The notes under the pieces were generated by a model that saw only the letters and a list, made by a program, of their open reading frames with translations, was not told the DNA's origin and made no database searches. This document shows positions 1 to 9,974 of a stretch of DNA of 41,125 nucleotides, in pieces (position 1 is the first letter of the stretch; the number at the start of each line of letters is the position of its first letter). The position numbers and the translations under genes were made by a program. Source of the DNA: Triparma columacea (Eukaryota > Sar > Bolidophyceae > Parmales > Triparmaceae); contig BRYA01000192.1 in assembly GCA_030267965.1 (NCBI GenBank), positions 1-41,125 of the forward strand, given 5' to 3'.

Positions 1-213
1 GCCGCGAACTTTTTTTTTTCTGACAATAATGGTGCAAGGGGTTTTGGGCGTTTTGAGAGGGCGACCGCAGGAAGGGCTGAGCCAGTTTCAGTGGACAGCC
101 AGTTCTCTTTCTTATTCCAATTCTTTCCTCAAATATAGATTAAGAAGATATTAAATATACGTACAACCTCATAATATAACCTAATATAGAATCTACAAAC
201 ATATTGATTCGCA

Positions 214-3200
214 ATGCTTTGTAGAACAATAGTTAGATTCAGACCATCGATCAGACCATCGAGAGAAGGGAGAGAAGCTATTCATAGATACCTCAATTCC
301 AGCCCCAATTCAGCCCTAAAACCTAACAGACATTCAAACAGACGAACATATACAACTAAAAGAGACATCAAGAGAGAAATCAAGAAGGCATCCTCACTAG
401 CTTCCTCACTAGCACAGCGACTAGAGGATGACCACCATACTGACCACAATACTGACCACAATACTGACCAACATACAGCCGACAACCACAACCACTTCGA
501 TACCACCTCTCATACCCACGCCTCTCCCATTAAGCCTCAACAACCAGTGGAAGGCTCCATCGTCTCCCTATCATCCTTCTTTAGTTCCTTTGACGACTCG
601 CCATCCTTAGACTCCCCTTCTTCTTCTTCCGACATTAAATACATTCCACCCTCCTCAAAAGTCCCTTCACCTACCAGCACAAACCAGCTCTCTGACCTCA
701 ACCCATCCTTCCATCCTCCCCTCTCCCCCCTTTCCCTCTCTAGCATTCTTCCCTCTAATCCTTCTTCCTCTCCCTCCACCGATCGTTACTCCCTTCCCCC
801 TCCCCCCACCGTCGACATAACCCAGTTTGGTTTAGAATCCTCCTCCCCACCTCCGAGTCTCTGGGACGTCCAGCAGTCCATCGAGACCCAGTGCTACGAG
901 CAGGCGAGCGCTGAGTACGCCAAGATGATAAAGGACATGAAGAAACGCAACGACATGACATCCATGAAGCCCATACAGATGGAGTTCGTAAAATGGTTCG
1001 ACCCCCTAACCTCAGCCATAAGAGACGAGCAGGAAGCATGCTTGAAGAGAATATCGGCGGAGGACAGATCAAACTACGGCCCCATACTCGTCCTCCTAAA
1101 GCCCGAGAAGCTCGCCGTAATATCCATGCACACCGTTATCTCCGAGGTCCTCCAGTCCCGTCAGGCCGTCGGTACCCCTTTCGTAACCGTCGTTACAGCA
1201 GTAGGAGAAGCGGTTAGGGCGGAGCTTGGGGTTCAGAAGGTTATGTATGAGAGGGCGTTTGGGGACGGGACGTTTAAGGATAGCAAGATCAAGGAACTTA
1301 TGAAGGGGACGGCACCGGCTAAGAGGGGGAGGAAGGTTGCACAGATTGTTAGGAGAGCAGGTGAGAAAACTGCGGGGAGGGGGGGGGGAGGGAGGGGCAT
1401 GGACACGAAATCGCGCGTTCATCATCATTGTCGTTATCATCGTTAGCTTACTAACCAAACACACACACAAACCACCTTCCCCCACACCTCGCTTCGCTCG
1501 GCGCCCAGACACACTACTGGATGACCCAGACTATAGATGGAGCCCAGAGCTCAAGGCCAAGGTCGGAGCGCTCCTTATCGCCAAAGTAATAGAGAACTGC
1601 ATCGCCTCCGACGGCAAGGAGGCGTTCGTGTACGGTAAGATAAGGGAAGGTTTCAAGAAGCTAATCGGGACCGTGAAAATGTCCGACTTCATGTACGCGA
1701 AAATGATGAACGAAGAGCTCCGTGGCGTCATCCACATCAGACACACCCCGATGGTCGTACCGCCGAAACCGTGGAAAAGTAGGACGGACGGATGCTATTA
1801 CTTTAATAGTACTAGCATGATGAGAACACACGGATGCGAACTTCAAAACAAGGCACTGGACGAGGCGGAACTGGACACGGTGTGCGAGGGACTTAATGCA
1901 CTGGGGAAAACACCGTGGAAGATTAATAAGGAAATGCTGGAGATACAGCTGGAGGCATGGAGGAGGTGAGAATTTTAGGAAGGCAAGGGAGAGCGAGCAT
2001 CTTTAAGGTTCAAGGTCAAACTCTCATCTTTAAGGTTCAAGTTTAAATAACTAACGACACATCTACCACGACTCGCTTCGCCGCCCACTGTAGAGGATTG
2101 ACCCTGGGGGATTTACCTCAAACAGAAGACCATGAACTCCCCGAGGAACCTAAAAAGTTTGATAAATCTAACTTCGCACCAGCACCACTGAATCCTGACG
2201 GGAAGGTTGATAAGGAGCACCCAGACTACAAGAACTACATGGAGAAGCTCTCTAAATACTACGACGAAAAGAAGATATACCAAAAGGTCAAGCAGAGGAA
2301 CTACGAGCTTCACTCACTGAGATGCGACACTCTCATTAAGCTCGACCAGGCACAGCAGTTCCAGGACTTTGAGGAGATATTCTTCGGTTGGAACCTCGAT
2401 TTCAGAGGTCGGGCTTACCCCGTGCCTCCCAACCTAAACCACCTAGGGAGTGACCTCTGCAGGGGGGTCCTTTCCTTCAGTGAGAAGCTCCCACTTACGG
2501 AGAGGGGGTTCTACTGGCTAAAGGTAAACCTCGCGAACCTTTACGGCGCCAACAAGATAAGCATGGACGCCCGTGCTAAGTTCGTCGACGACAACTGGGA
2601 CGATATCGTAAAGTCCGCTCAGGACCCCCTCGGACACCTATGGTGGAACGAAGCCGACGAACCGTGGCAGTGCTTAGCCGTATGCAAGGAACTTACGAGG
2701 GCGGTGGAAAGCGGGGACCCGGCGGGGTACGAGAGCTCGTTGTTTGTTAGCATGGACGGGAGCTGCAACGGACTACAGCATTATGCGGCACTGGGGAGGG
2801 ACAAACAAGGGGGAGCGGCTGTCAACTTGACACCCATGGAAACGCCGCAGGATGTGTACTCTCAAGTTCTGGGGATCGTACTGGAGAAAATCGATGGGGA
2901 GATCGCAAAGGAACTCGGACCAGAGCCGTCCGCGGCGGACATGATGAAGAACGATTGTGCCAAGAGGATTCATGGGCTCGTGAACCGGAAGGTCGTGAAG
3001 CAGACCGTGATGACGTCAGTTTACGGCGTCACGTACATCGGGGCGAAGGAGCAGATCAAGAACAGGCTGGAGGAGCAGTTCGAGGAGATCGGTTTGGACG
3101 TCTACGACGCAGAAGTCGAGGCACAGCTGGAGAACTGCGCCAGGTACCTCGCCCGCCTCACCCTAACGTCCCTGGACGAGATGTTCTCCAACGCCAGGGC

Positions 3201-3708
3201 CACCATGGCGTGGCTGGGCGAGGTCGCGGCGATCGTCTCACACCAGAGGCAGCCCATGAGCTGGATAACTCCCCTCAACCTCCCGTGCGTCCAGCCTTAC
3301 AGGAGGAAGCAGGAGAAGATCGTCAACACCGTAGTCCAGGCCATCATGATGGTCGACAAGGAGGACAACCTGCCAGTCAGCATAAGCAAACAGAGGAGCG
3401 CGTTCCCACCAAACTACGTACACTCACTGGACTCGACACACATGCTCATGACGGCCATTGAAATGGAAAAAAGGAACCTACCATTCTCAGCGGTACACGA
3501 CAGCTACTGGTGCCACCCTCGGAACGTGGACACAATGAACGAGGTGCTGAGGGAAAAGTTCGTTGACCTATACAGCAAACCACTACTACACCAACTCAAG
3601 AAAGACCTGGAGGACAGGTATGGAAGGAACTGTAACTTCCCAGAGGTACCGGAATTCGGGGAACTGAGACTTGACGATATCAAAAAGAGTACGTACTTCT
3701 TCCAGTAG
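214..3708 (+). CDS. RPO41: Mitochondrial single-subunit (T7-type) DNA-directed RNA polymerase, 3 exons
   Basis: Transcribes organellar DNA, most likely mitochondrial. Exons are 214-1360, 1509-1965 and 2094-3708, all GT-AG and phase-consistent, giving about 1072 aa. The catalytic core is complete. Motif A (DGSCNG) has metal-binding Asp ~756. Motif B (RKVVKQTVMTSVYG) has Arg ~833, Lys ~837 and Tyr ~845 with the same spacing as T7 R627/K631/Y639. Motif C (AVHDSYW) has Asp ~1004. The DFRGRAYP block typical of RPO41/POLRMT is present near exon 3. The N-terminus (MLCRTIVRFRPSIRPSR) is rich in Arg/Ser and lacks acids, as in a mitochondrial presequence. It is followed by a low-complexity Ser/Pro/Thr region to ~residue 210, then the N-terminal domain. 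The length fits nuclear-encoded RPO41 enzymes. A plastid or dual location cannot be excluded, since some algae and plants have several copies. AATAAA lies ~45 nt after the stop. Confidence 0.95.
1998..2041 (+). repeat. Intronic direct repeat, 17 nt x 2
   Basis: Within intron 2 of the mitochondrial RNA polymerase gene, CATCTTTAAGGTTCAAG occurs at 1998-2014 and again at 2025-2041, a period of 27 nt. It has no evident function and looks like a small local duplication. Confidence 0.8.
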
Positions 3709-3823
3709 AGGAAGAGGATATTAGAAATGTTTTATATTACGTGTTTTGTCAATAAAAATCTGTTTCTTCATCATCATTATTATCCAAATTATCAACCACT
3801 CCAATCCACTACAATTTGGATTC

Positions 3824-4907
3824 ATGTTTTCCTGTAGAATCGCGTTGGTAATCGCGTTTTTCGTCGCTGCTGCAATTCCTTGTTCTCCCTTCTCTCCGTC
3901 AGCTTCCCCAAGAAATAAATTAAAGAGGGTCTCCTCCTCCTCCTCTCTTTTTTCCGCCAAGTTTCTCAACCCGGGGGACTCTATCGCTGTTTTTGGAGCA
4001 TCCGGTGGTGTTGGTCAATTAATATGTAAGTGGTGTGAATAATCAGTGATCATCTGTACATCTCACAACAACAAAAACCATATCGCTCATCCTTGTCATC
4101 GACCACTCCACTTCCTTCCCTCCCCCCCACCACCTCCACCGCCCCTCCACTGCAGGCGGTAAGCTGGCGAATGCGGGTTTTAAGGTCGTGGCGTGTACTA
4201 GGGACACTGCGAAGACGCAGGAGTCGTTCAGAGGTAAGGGGGGTGATATTTCCTTCGCAAAGATTGATTTGATAAGCGCGAACGAGAGGGAGATAAGCGA
4301 CGTTATCACGGCTTGTCAGGGGGTGGTTATTGCTACGGGGACGACGGCTTTTCCAACGACGAAGTGGAGAGGAGGGAACACCCCGATTCAGATAGACCTC
4401 GAGGCTACCAAGAAGATCTTGTCTGCCATCCATCGAATCAACAGGGAGTTGGATGAAAGTGATGAGGGACGTGTGAAGAAGGTCCTCCTATTAACCTCGA
4501 TTGGGACCCAGAGGCGGGAGCAGTTCCCGTTCCTCGTACTTAATCTATTCAAGGTGCTGGACTGCAAGAGGGCTGCAGAGGAGGCTTTGGTGGAGGCATC
4601 TGAGAACGACAAGTTCACCCATGTGATTGTGCGGCCGGGGAGGCTCATCGGGGGCCCATGGACAAACTACGACCTAGCCAGGTTGTTCAAGATTGAGAAC
4701 CAGGGAGGGGAGGGCGTGGAGATGGAGGTTGGGGATGGATTGGTCGGGGATGCTTCGAGAGACAGGGTAGCCCAGGTTTGCTTTGCCGCTCTGGCCAGCC
4801 CAGTTTGCTCGAATGTTGATTTTTCGGTCGTTGATGATGACAAGAGGAGGATGGATGAGGATGAAATGGGTGCGTCGTTCGGCAAGATGGTCGGATTGGA
4901 GGTCTAG
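3824..4907 (+). CDS. NAD(P)-binding atypical SDR (NmrA/NAD(P)H-binding-like), probably organelle- or ER-routed, 2 exons
   Basis: Exons 3824-4025 and 4156-4907 join in phase to about 317 aa. A Rossmann nucleotide-binding loop, VFGASGGVGQ (GxxGxxG), lies just before the intron. Exon 2 continues with the second beta strand (FKVVACTR) and the family's RPGRLIGGPWTNY segment, where atypical SDRs with an NAD(P)H-binding domain carry VRPG. The substrate is unknown; homologues include plastid and mitochondrial complex-I-associated SDRs. The chosen ATG at 3824 opens a hydrophobic leader (about residues 1-20) followed by a Ser/Arg/Lys-rich stretch. In algae with secondary plastids that would suit bipartite plastid targeting; this is inference. 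An in-frame ATG at 3746 would add 26 residues but sits in the 3' region of the upstream gene, so it was not chosen. The gene is convergent with centrin. Confidence 0.8.
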
Positions 4908-5034
4908 TGTAGATAGTAACAATAGCCCCACCCCACCGCTTTGTATTTGATGATGTTCTGGTTTCTATTTTTTACATTTAGTAGGCGCCTCCAGGCAAGC
5001 CCCTCCCCCCGCATGAACTTCATAAGACCTCTAT

Positions 5035-5654
5035 TTACGTGAAGGTCTTCTTTGTCATAATGGAGTAGAACTCCTCGGGGCTGATCTCTCCGTCCTGGTC
5101 TGTGTCAGCCCTCTCGATCATCTCGAGGAGCTCAGCGTCGCTCATGGTCTCTCCAAGCTCCTTGGCAACCCTCTTGAGGTTGCGCAGGGTAATGTGCCCA
5201 GTCTGGTCGTCGTCAAAGAGGTTGAAGACCTTTTGGATGTCCTCGCGAGAGTCCTTGTCGCTCATTTTGGCGGTCATCATGTCGAGGAACTGGAATGGCA
5301 ATCGAAGCGAGTAGCAAAACAGGGTTAGTGGAGAGCAGTAAGATCTTCTTCTGGTGGTCTTCTGAACGATCGCCTCCCTCGTTGCTCGCTCGTCGCCCCC
5401 TCCATTCTCACCTCCTCAAAATCAATTTCTCCGCTTCCATCCTTGTCAATGTCCCCGATCATCTGGTAAATGGTCTGGTTCTTGGCCTCGAAACCCAAAC
5501 TCTGCATGGCAGCCTTGAGCTCCTTGGGGTCGATGGTCCCACTTCCGTCGGTATCGAAAAGGTTGAAGGCCTCCCTGATCTCCTCGATCTCCTCCTCGGA
5601 GAGGCCGGGCCTCTCGTAGGTCTTGGCAGGCTTACGGGAGGGGGTACGACGAGA
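5035..5654 (-). CDS. CETN: Centrin (four EF-hand calcium-binding protein), first coding exon not resolved
   Basis: Basal body/centrosome calcium sensor. Two coding exons are clear on the minus strand: 5654-5412 and 5289-5035 (phase 0, intron GTGAG...CAG), giving about 165 residues. Four EF loops are visible: [36 protein letters not shown] and [12 protein letters not shown]. The first, second and fourth look calcium-competent; the third has Thr and His at unusual positions. The basic N-tail [18 protein letters not shown] and the KTFT end are centrin-like. There is no in-frame ATG in the first listed exon. A pyrimidine-rich acceptor ending ACCAG sits just before SRRTP, so the start Met must come from a tiny upstream exon. 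The best candidate is ATG at 5940-5938 followed directly by GTGGGT, but this is uncertain. The gene diverges from the one at 6183. Confidence 0.92.
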
Positions 5655-6182
5655 CTGGTTACATTTTGAGAGGGAAAGAGGGAGTGGGGGGGTCAAAGGG
5701 AGTTTTACGGGTTAGTTAAGGGTAAATATACCACGAGATCGGACAATAAAGGACAATTGTCAGAGTGTTGGTGAGAAACTCAGGCCAATCGGTTCGAACC
5801 GTCCTGAACAGGGAAGGGAACAGACAAACTGTATGGGGTCAACAGCGCCTGGCATTTGCATACAGTGTCAAGATCCTTACAACCACTCTTCGTAACCCTC
5901 AGTCGATCCTTCGTAAGGCAATAGAGGCAGCACCCACCATTTCTAAGTTAATAGGCTGGAGAAAGAAAGCAGCAGTTTCACACAATCAACGAAAGGTGAT
6001 ATTCATTTAGCCAAATTAATTCTCATACACACAATATCCCGGTACAGCGCTCTAATTCACTCTCCTTACCCTCCCCTCCCCAAATTCTAGCATTCCAGTG
6101 CACCCCGAAAAATCAGAGCCCTTTTCTGCCTCCCCCTTTGGACCTCACGCCAAATCGTTTGCTTTTGTGAGGGCCTTCCTAG
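5655..6182. other. Intergenic/5' region between centrin and the gene at 6183
   Basis: About 530 nt between two divergent genes. It probably holds both promoters and a minimal first exon of centrin (candidate ATG at 5938-5940, minus strand). A 12-nt palindrome CGGTTCGAACCG occurs near 5790. The plus-strand reading frame 5765-6010 has no recognisable content and is not annotated as a gene. Confidence 0.5.
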
Positions 6183-6806
6183 ATGCTGAACGACGACTTA
6201 GGCGCGCCGCTAATGTCTAGCGTAGATTCAGATGCAGTGGCATTCTATGATGAGGACGCTGTGCTCACCATGAGCTCTCATGTTGCCTCTGGGTACATTA
6301 TTCTCTTGACGGCTGACAAAGACATGGCACTCCCTGCTTTGCTCGACGGTAATGTTATAGACGCTGCATATGGGCTCTCAAGCCACGCGATTTCTGCATC
6401 AACTGCGACAAGGAAGTGAGTCAATTGGAGAAAAAGGAGTAGTCTGCCAGCAACCCTTCTTCTAACTAACGATGTGTTGAGTCCTGTTGCTCCTGCTAAC
6501 CTCCTCCCCGCTCCCACCCCACCCTGCAGACTCATCACTTACGCCAAAAACTACATCAAGAAGCTAACTCCTGACATGCAGATGAAGAGCGTCAGCTGCT
6601 ATGAGCAGCTTTTCACTATTGTAATTAAGTATCACGAAGCCATGGACGACGCTGGTCTTGTGAGGTGCTGCAAGGAGGGTGAGATTAGGAGGGTGGCCTT
6701 GGTTGAGATGAGGAGGGAATTTTCCGCAATCGACTCCAATCCATCCATCCCCCCGCCCCCATCCTTTGACGCTGAGGATGAAGAGAAGGATGGTGTAGAA
6801 GAGTGA
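6183..6806 (+). CDS. Unknown small soluble protein, 2 exons
   Basis: Exons 6183-6415 and 6530-6806 join in phase (GTGAG...GCAG) to about 169 aa. I do not recognise the family. Exon 1 is acidic at its N-terminus (MLNDDLGAPL...) and gives mixed helical/strand sequence. Exon 2 begins with LITYAKNYIKKLTPDMQMKS and continues with a helical, partly charged region (VRCCKEGEIRRVALVEMRREF). It ends in a Pro-rich then very acidic tail (DAEDEEKDGVEE). There is no signal peptide or membrane segment. It is convergent with the DDX19-like helicase, 102 nt away, and divergent from centrin. An extra upstream exon is possible because TAG directly precedes the ATG. Confidence 0.65.
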
Positions 6807-6908
6807 GGCGCAGAATATGATGTTAAAAACTTTTTTTGAAGATCAATGATTTCCTTCCGCTTGTATTCGCTTTTATTTACCCTTTCCTCTCTCTCTTCCT
6901 CCTCCAAG

Positions 6909-8354
6909 CTAGGCTAGCTCCAACTGATCGGCCAGGACCTCGGGGTCGGCCTCGCACTGTTGAATCATCTCCTTTCCGGGGGCGAAGTGGTGCTCAATCT
7001 CTGCCAGGGTCCTCTTCGAGTTGTCATCTTGGACGAGGTTGATTGCAGTTCCCTTGCGTCCGAATCTGCCTGTCCTTCCAATCCTGTGCAAATAAGTCTC
7101 GAAGTCAGGGGTCCAAACCCCCGTCTGTGGGTTCTTCGCCCTGGGCATGTCGTAATTGACCACAAGGCAAACGTTGTCCACGTCAACCCCGCGAGCGAGA
7201 ACGTTTGTAGTGATAAGAACCTTGGTCTCCTGCCTCCTGAAGCTGTCCATGAGCTGGTCGCGCTCGCTGTTTTCGACCTTTGAGTGGAGGACGCTGCATT
7301 TGTAGCCATTCATAGTGAGGGTCTTGTGAACCTCGTCGGCCTCGTTCCTGGTCTCAACAAAGACGATACTTTGTCCGATCTCGAGGAGGGAGTACATGTC
7401 CTCGAGGAACTGCCTCTTACCCCCGCCGTACTGGGAGGTGTCGACCCACAATTGCTTAATGACGTCGAGGACAAGCTCCTCGTCACTCTGCAAGAGGATT
7501 TTGTCTGCCTGGCCCACGAGTTTCTCGGCGAATGCCAAGACATCCGTAGGGAAGGTGGCGCTGAAGAAGAGGCACTGACACGTAGGAGGCATCGCTTTTT
7601 TGATCATGAGAGAGTTGGTGCGATGGCTGCTTTCGTTGCACATCTCATCAGCCTCATCGAGGACAAAGACCTTCACCCCACGAGGGTCGATGAACCTCTT
7701 CTTGAGCCAATCGCAAACCTTTCCGGGGGTCCCCACGACAATGTGGGCCCCGACACCCTGGCCCCTCTCGATCATCTCCCCAGCCAGGCCCATCCTGGTG
7801 CGGAGGCCGACCATGTGAACACTCATGGGGGCAACGCAATTGTGCACGATCTGAACAGCGAGCTCGCGGGTAGGTGTTACACAGATTGCTTGCGTGGTGG
7901 CGGGCTCGTCGACTGTGACGCGGTAGAGCATCCCAAGGACAAAAGCAGCAGTCTTGCCAGAACCAGACTGGGCCTGAGCAATCAAGTTCATCGGAGGCTC
8001 GTTCAATATCCGGGGCAACGAGTAAGCCTGGATAGCAGAAGGCTTCTCAAATCCCATCTGGAAGACTCCCTTAAGCAAGTGCTCAGGGAGGTGCATCTCC
8101 TGAAAAGTGGTCATTGACGAAAGATGAGATGAGTTGTTCGACTGAACTACCTTGAGGCGGTCAGTGAGCTGAATTTTCTGTCGCTCTAGTGCAAGTTTCT
8201 GTAACTTATTCGTCATTTCTTCCGAAGGAGGCGCTCGGACAGCAGGGGGGACAACAGGGGCAGCAGGGGCAACGGGCTCGACAGCAACAGGAGCCATTGG
8301 GGCCACAGGCTGAGGGGATGCCGCAGTCGGTGAGGTTGCAGCGAATGATGCCAT
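6909..8354 (-). CDS. DBP5: DEAD-box ATP-dependent RNA helicase, DDX19/Dbp5 family (mRNA export)
   Basis: Single exon, 481 aa. Family members remodel mRNPs at the cytoplasmic face of the nuclear pore, activated by Gle1/InsP6, and also act in translation termination. All helicase motifs are intact: motif I QSGSGKT (GSGKT ~131-135), Ia PTRELA (~161), II DEAD (~233-236), III SAT (~265-267), and VI HRIGRTGR (~423-430). The Q-motif region reads MGFEKPSAIQ. The block LPEHLLKGVFQMGF followed by a NEPPMNLIAQ insert is diagnostic of Dbp5/DDX19 among DEAD proteins. The N-terminus is an Ala/Pro/Val-rich disordered extension with a short helix (NKLQKLALERQK) before the core, where DDX19 has its autoregulatory helix. 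The first Met at 8354 is chosen; no intron is seen. The window also codes a Nup160-like nucleoporin, which is probably coincidental. Confidence 0.95.
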   Translation of the reverse strand: MASFAATSPTAASPQPVAPMAPVAVEPVAPAAPVVPPAVRAPPSEEMTNKLQKLALERQKIQLTDRLKVVQSNNSSHLSSMTTFQEMHLPEHLLKGVFQMGFEKPSAIQAYSLPRILNEPPMNLIAQAQSGSGKTAAFVLGMLYRVTVDEPATTQAICVTPTRELAVQIVHNCVAPMSVHMVGLRTRMGLAGEMIERGQGVGAHIVVGTPGKVCDWLKKRFIDPRGVKVFVLDEADEMCNESSHRTNSLMIKKAMPPTCQCLFFSATFPTDVLAFAEKLVGQADKILLQSDEELVLDVIKQLWVDTSQYGGGKRQFLEDMYSLLEIGQSIVFVETRNEADEVHKTLTMNGYKCSVLHSKVENSERDQLMDSFRRQETKVLITTNVLARGVDVDNVCLVVNYDMPRAKNPQTGVWTPDFETYLHRIGRTGRFGRKGTAINLVQDDNSKRTLAEIEHHFAPGKEMIQQCEADPEVLADQLELA

Positions 8355-8958
8355 TCCTATCTGTTGTTATAATTGTAAGAGGTCGGGGTAAGATGTTGTG
8401 TGAGGTCAAAATTAGATTAAAAACACAGAGGGGGCCCGAAAACGACGACCAATAAATCAGGGCAGAACAAAGACCGGGACAGAGGACTTGACCTGTGGGC
8501 TCATAATTCGGTTGTGATCCCGCCTGAGGTTTGTGGAGCGTTTTGCTTGCGTCCTCTTTTCCTTCCTTACCTATAGATTTTCCCCACAGTATTCCAGTAA
8601 AACACTATTTGTTAGTGGTCATTTGAGGCTTTCGTCGTCTAGGCGATGGACGAAAGAGAGGTTCCGTCTTAATCTCCGCGTAATAAAAACAAAATGAGAT
8701 GGTTTTGTTGAGCAAACGAAACCGATCCGTTCACTTTACCAGCACTTGTTGCATGAGGTCCTTCGAGGTGAGGCATGGTAGCCCCGTCCCCCAACAACGC
8801 TCCAGCAGTTCCCCATCCAATCCACCACCTCTTAGCCTCCAAAAACTGTCCCAAACCTTTTACTTTTCCTCCTGCCACCCCCGACTATTCCCCTCGACGA
8901 CAAAAACAAACCCCGACAACCACTCAGCCAACTCTTTTCCTCTTTTTGAAAAGAAGAA
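8355..8958. other. Intergenic region, no gene seen
   Basis: About 600 nt between the start of the Dbp5 gene and the 3' end of the small EGF-like gene, both on the minus strand. It holds the Dbp5 5' flank (with CCAATAAATCAG near 8450) and the terminal region of the EGF gene. A perfect 8-nt inverted repeat (CTTTCGTC 8629-8636 / GACGAAAG 8649-8656, 12-nt spacer) is the only obvious structure. Several short reading frames occur but none has recognisable protein content. Confidence 0.55.
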
Positions 8959-9871
8959 TTAGCCGAGGATGGTCTGGTGCTGGCATTTGTTTCCGTAGTA
9001 GCCAGAGAAGCACTTGCAGAGTCCCTCGCTGTAGTCGCAGATTCCACGTCCAGAGCAGTCACGTCCCTCAGTCGATCCGTGTCCGAGGAGGATATCAGCA
9101 CCGGAGGGGCACTCCTGGAGGGAGCAGTCGGGTCCGCGGAAGCCGAGGTCGCACTGGCACCCAACGTGCTTGAGGGCATCCCAGGCGGTGGTGTAGGTGG
9201 CTCCGTTTCCGTTGGCAGCAGCAAGGGCGGACTGGGTGAGGCAGATTCCGCGGTTGTTGCAGTCGGAGGGGCACACGGTCCTCTCGCAGGCCATGCCCTC
9301 GTATCCGTCGAAGCACTCGCACTCGCCGGACTTGCGGTCGCAAGACCCCTTGTTGGAGCACTCAACGCTGGGGTGAGCATCGTTGGCCTTGGTGGCAACA
9401 GCAGCCCAGGCGAGGCCCTTGGGGCAGGTGCGGAGGGAGCAGTCGTGCTCGGTCCAGGCGGGGTCGTCGTTGGGGCGTAAGTAACAGGTGCACTTGTCTG
9501 TGGAAGTTGGGTGCGGGAAGGGCTTCAGGGTCAGAATTCAGGCAGGGTGGATGGCCGGCGCACAGGAACTATTTCAGGTGTGGCTAAAAAGTAATAAAGG
9601 GCACTAGTTCGCGTAAACATTAATGTCGGAGAGTCAAGTTGTGGTACTGATTTGACCCTTGGGGTGAACATCGAAAGGAAAAAGATGCAGGAACACTCAT
9701 AAAAAGGGGAATGTTTGCATTCACAACAGACGCCGGGAGATTGCATATATGTTGATATTTTTGCTTTTCTCACTCACCGTTGGCACCGCAAGATCCGTGT
9801 CCGGAGCAACCGTTAGGGCAGTAAGCCGAGACGGAAGCGATGAGAGCAGCAACGATGACGGACTTGAACAT
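8959..9871 (-). CDS. Small secreted Cys-rich EGF-like repeat protein, 2 exons
   Basis: Exons 9871-9778 and 9497-8959 (minus strand, intron 280 nt, GTGAG...CACAG) join in phase to 210 aa. The first exon codes a clear signal peptide ([16 protein letters not shown]), cleaved before YCPNGCSG. The mature protein has at least three EGF/tenascin-like units with the spacing C-S-G-x-G-x-C...C-x-C-x-x-G-(Y/F)-x-G-x-x-C. These include [16 protein letters not shown]...[17 protein letters not shown]...CQCDLGFRG and DCSGRGIC...CKCFSGYYG. There is no membrane anchor, so secretion or cell-surface/wall association is expected. The same unit types appear in the larger protein at 21794-23706, so the two belong to one family expanded in this organism. 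The specific role is unknown. Confidence 0.88.
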
Positions 9872-9974
9872 TTTTAAGGTATGTTTTGCTGCTCAAATCG
9901 GCTCAAAAGTTCCAGTGGAAGAGGACGAGTGATTGTGGAAAAAATTTGAGAATTGATTTTTTATCGAAGAAATA

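Noticed and set aside
5785..5805. tRNA-like T-arm (GGTTCGAACC)
   Set aside because: The flanks do not form T, anticodon or acceptor stems; it is just a palindrome.
7284..8117. 277-residue plus-strand reading frame opposite the Dbp5 gene
   Set aside because: Antisense shadow of a strongly conserved helicase; its composition follows codon-position bias.
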